DNA of 5,735 nucleotides, from positions 1 through 5,735 of the forward strand of contig CAYMUB010000033.1 in NCBI GenBank assembly GCA_964393545.1, written 5' to 3'. This document shows, piece by piece, positions 5,542 through 5,735 of this stretch. Every line of letters begins with the position of its first letter. The stretch's first letter is position 1. Under the pieces are notes generated by a model, which worked only from the letters and a program-made list of their open reading frames with translations, was not told the DNA's origin and did not search any database. This DNA is from CAYMUB01 sp964393545. Its GTDB lineage: Bacteria > Patescibacteriota > Microgenomatia > Daviesbacterales > UBA10151. The position numbers and the translations under genes are program-made.

Positions 5542-5735
5542 AAAATAAACCAACACTACAAGTTATTAGTACTCACAGAGTTAATGGGTTAAAAAAGACT
5601 AATGGGAAAGTACAAACAAATGGTCATGCCAATAGTTTAGATACCAACTCCCGTACTTTTGAAACCAGATTTACTCCCAGATATAAACAAATGCCGGAAT
5701 TACCTGCAGGTTTACCAGAGCCAACTTTTTCGCAG
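5538..5735 (+). CDS. Probable class II (B12-dependent) ribonucleotide reductase, N-terminal fragment
   Basis: ATG 5538 overlaps the nrdR stop by ATGA, and the frame stays open for 66 codons to the window edge. The visible part is a polar, Lys/Asn/Thr-rich leader followed by RFTPRYKQMPELPAGLPEPTFSQ-type sequence (about 44-66). No catalytic motif is reached. The assignment rests mainly on context: nrdR with NrdR boxes in front of a coupled gene usually precedes a ribonucleotide reductase. The ending PTFSQ would fit the start of the conserved '(S)xNALTVLxxRY' region of NrdJ-like proteins. If right, it reduces ribonucleotides to deoxyribonucleotides with adenosylcobalamin. Alternatives are a class I or III reductase subunit, or an unrelated gene. 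Start selection is firm from the coupling, although no clear Shine-Dalgarno site is visible. Confidence 0.6.
   Translation, partial: MKNKPTLQVISTHRVNGLKKTNGKVQTNGHANSLDTNSRTFETRFTPRYKQMPELPAGLPEPTFSQ

Noticed and set aside
1..5735. CRISPR array, tRNA or rRNA genes
   Set aside because: No regularly spaced repeats, cloverleaf-like segment or rRNA-like sequence was seen on either strand.

Overview
The window looks like part of a small, AT-rich bacterial genome, most plausibly a candidate-phylum (Patescibacteria/CPR, perhaps Microgenomates-like) bacterium. The evidence is compositional and architectural: most genes lack a clear Shine-Dalgarno site, surface proteins have a signal peptide or signal anchor plus Pro/Thr/Ser-rich linkers, and an nrdR gene is translationally coupled to what is probably a ribonucleotide reductase. 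This placement is inference; no rRNA or other marker gene is present.

Left part (1-1265). The window opens inside the last codons of an IS30-type transposase (stop at 104-106), followed by the probable right end of that element. A strong sigma70-like promoter (200-227) then faces a 208-codon reading frame (252-875) that stays in one frame but carries two stop codons, TAG at 507 and TGA at 651. It is most simply a decaying gene of unknown family. A short intergenic stretch with overlapping hairpins and an imperfect 24-bp palindrome (931-954) leads to a small two-helix membrane protein ending at 1265.

Centre (1239-4193, minus strand). The largest gene encodes a 984-residue secreted or surface protein: signal peptide, cysteine-containing N-terminal domain, hexaproline hinge, LCAT/PGAP1-type alpha/beta-hydrolase with an intact-looking Ser-Asp-His triad, Lys-rich beta region, OmpL47/Ig-like domain, (PT)n linker and C-terminal membrane anchor. 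Its 3' end overlaps the small membrane-protein gene tail to tail by 27 bp.

Right part (4194-5735). A 92-bp divergent intergenic region separates the hydrolase from a membrane-anchored cyclophilin-type peptidyl-prolyl isomerase (4286-5026), whose -10-like box lies so close to the ATG that the mRNA may be leaderless. Next comes a compact regulatory region (5041-5087) with a perfect NrdR-box palindrome and a weaker second box exactly 31 bp away, flanking promoter elements. It drives nrdR (GTG start at 5101), which overlaps by ATGA the start of a gene cut by the window edge, probably a class II (B12-dependent) ribonucleotide reductase. The right part therefore reads as an autoregulated deoxynucleotide-supply operon, and the centre as an envelope or lipid-related surface hydrolase beside an extracytoplasmic foldase.
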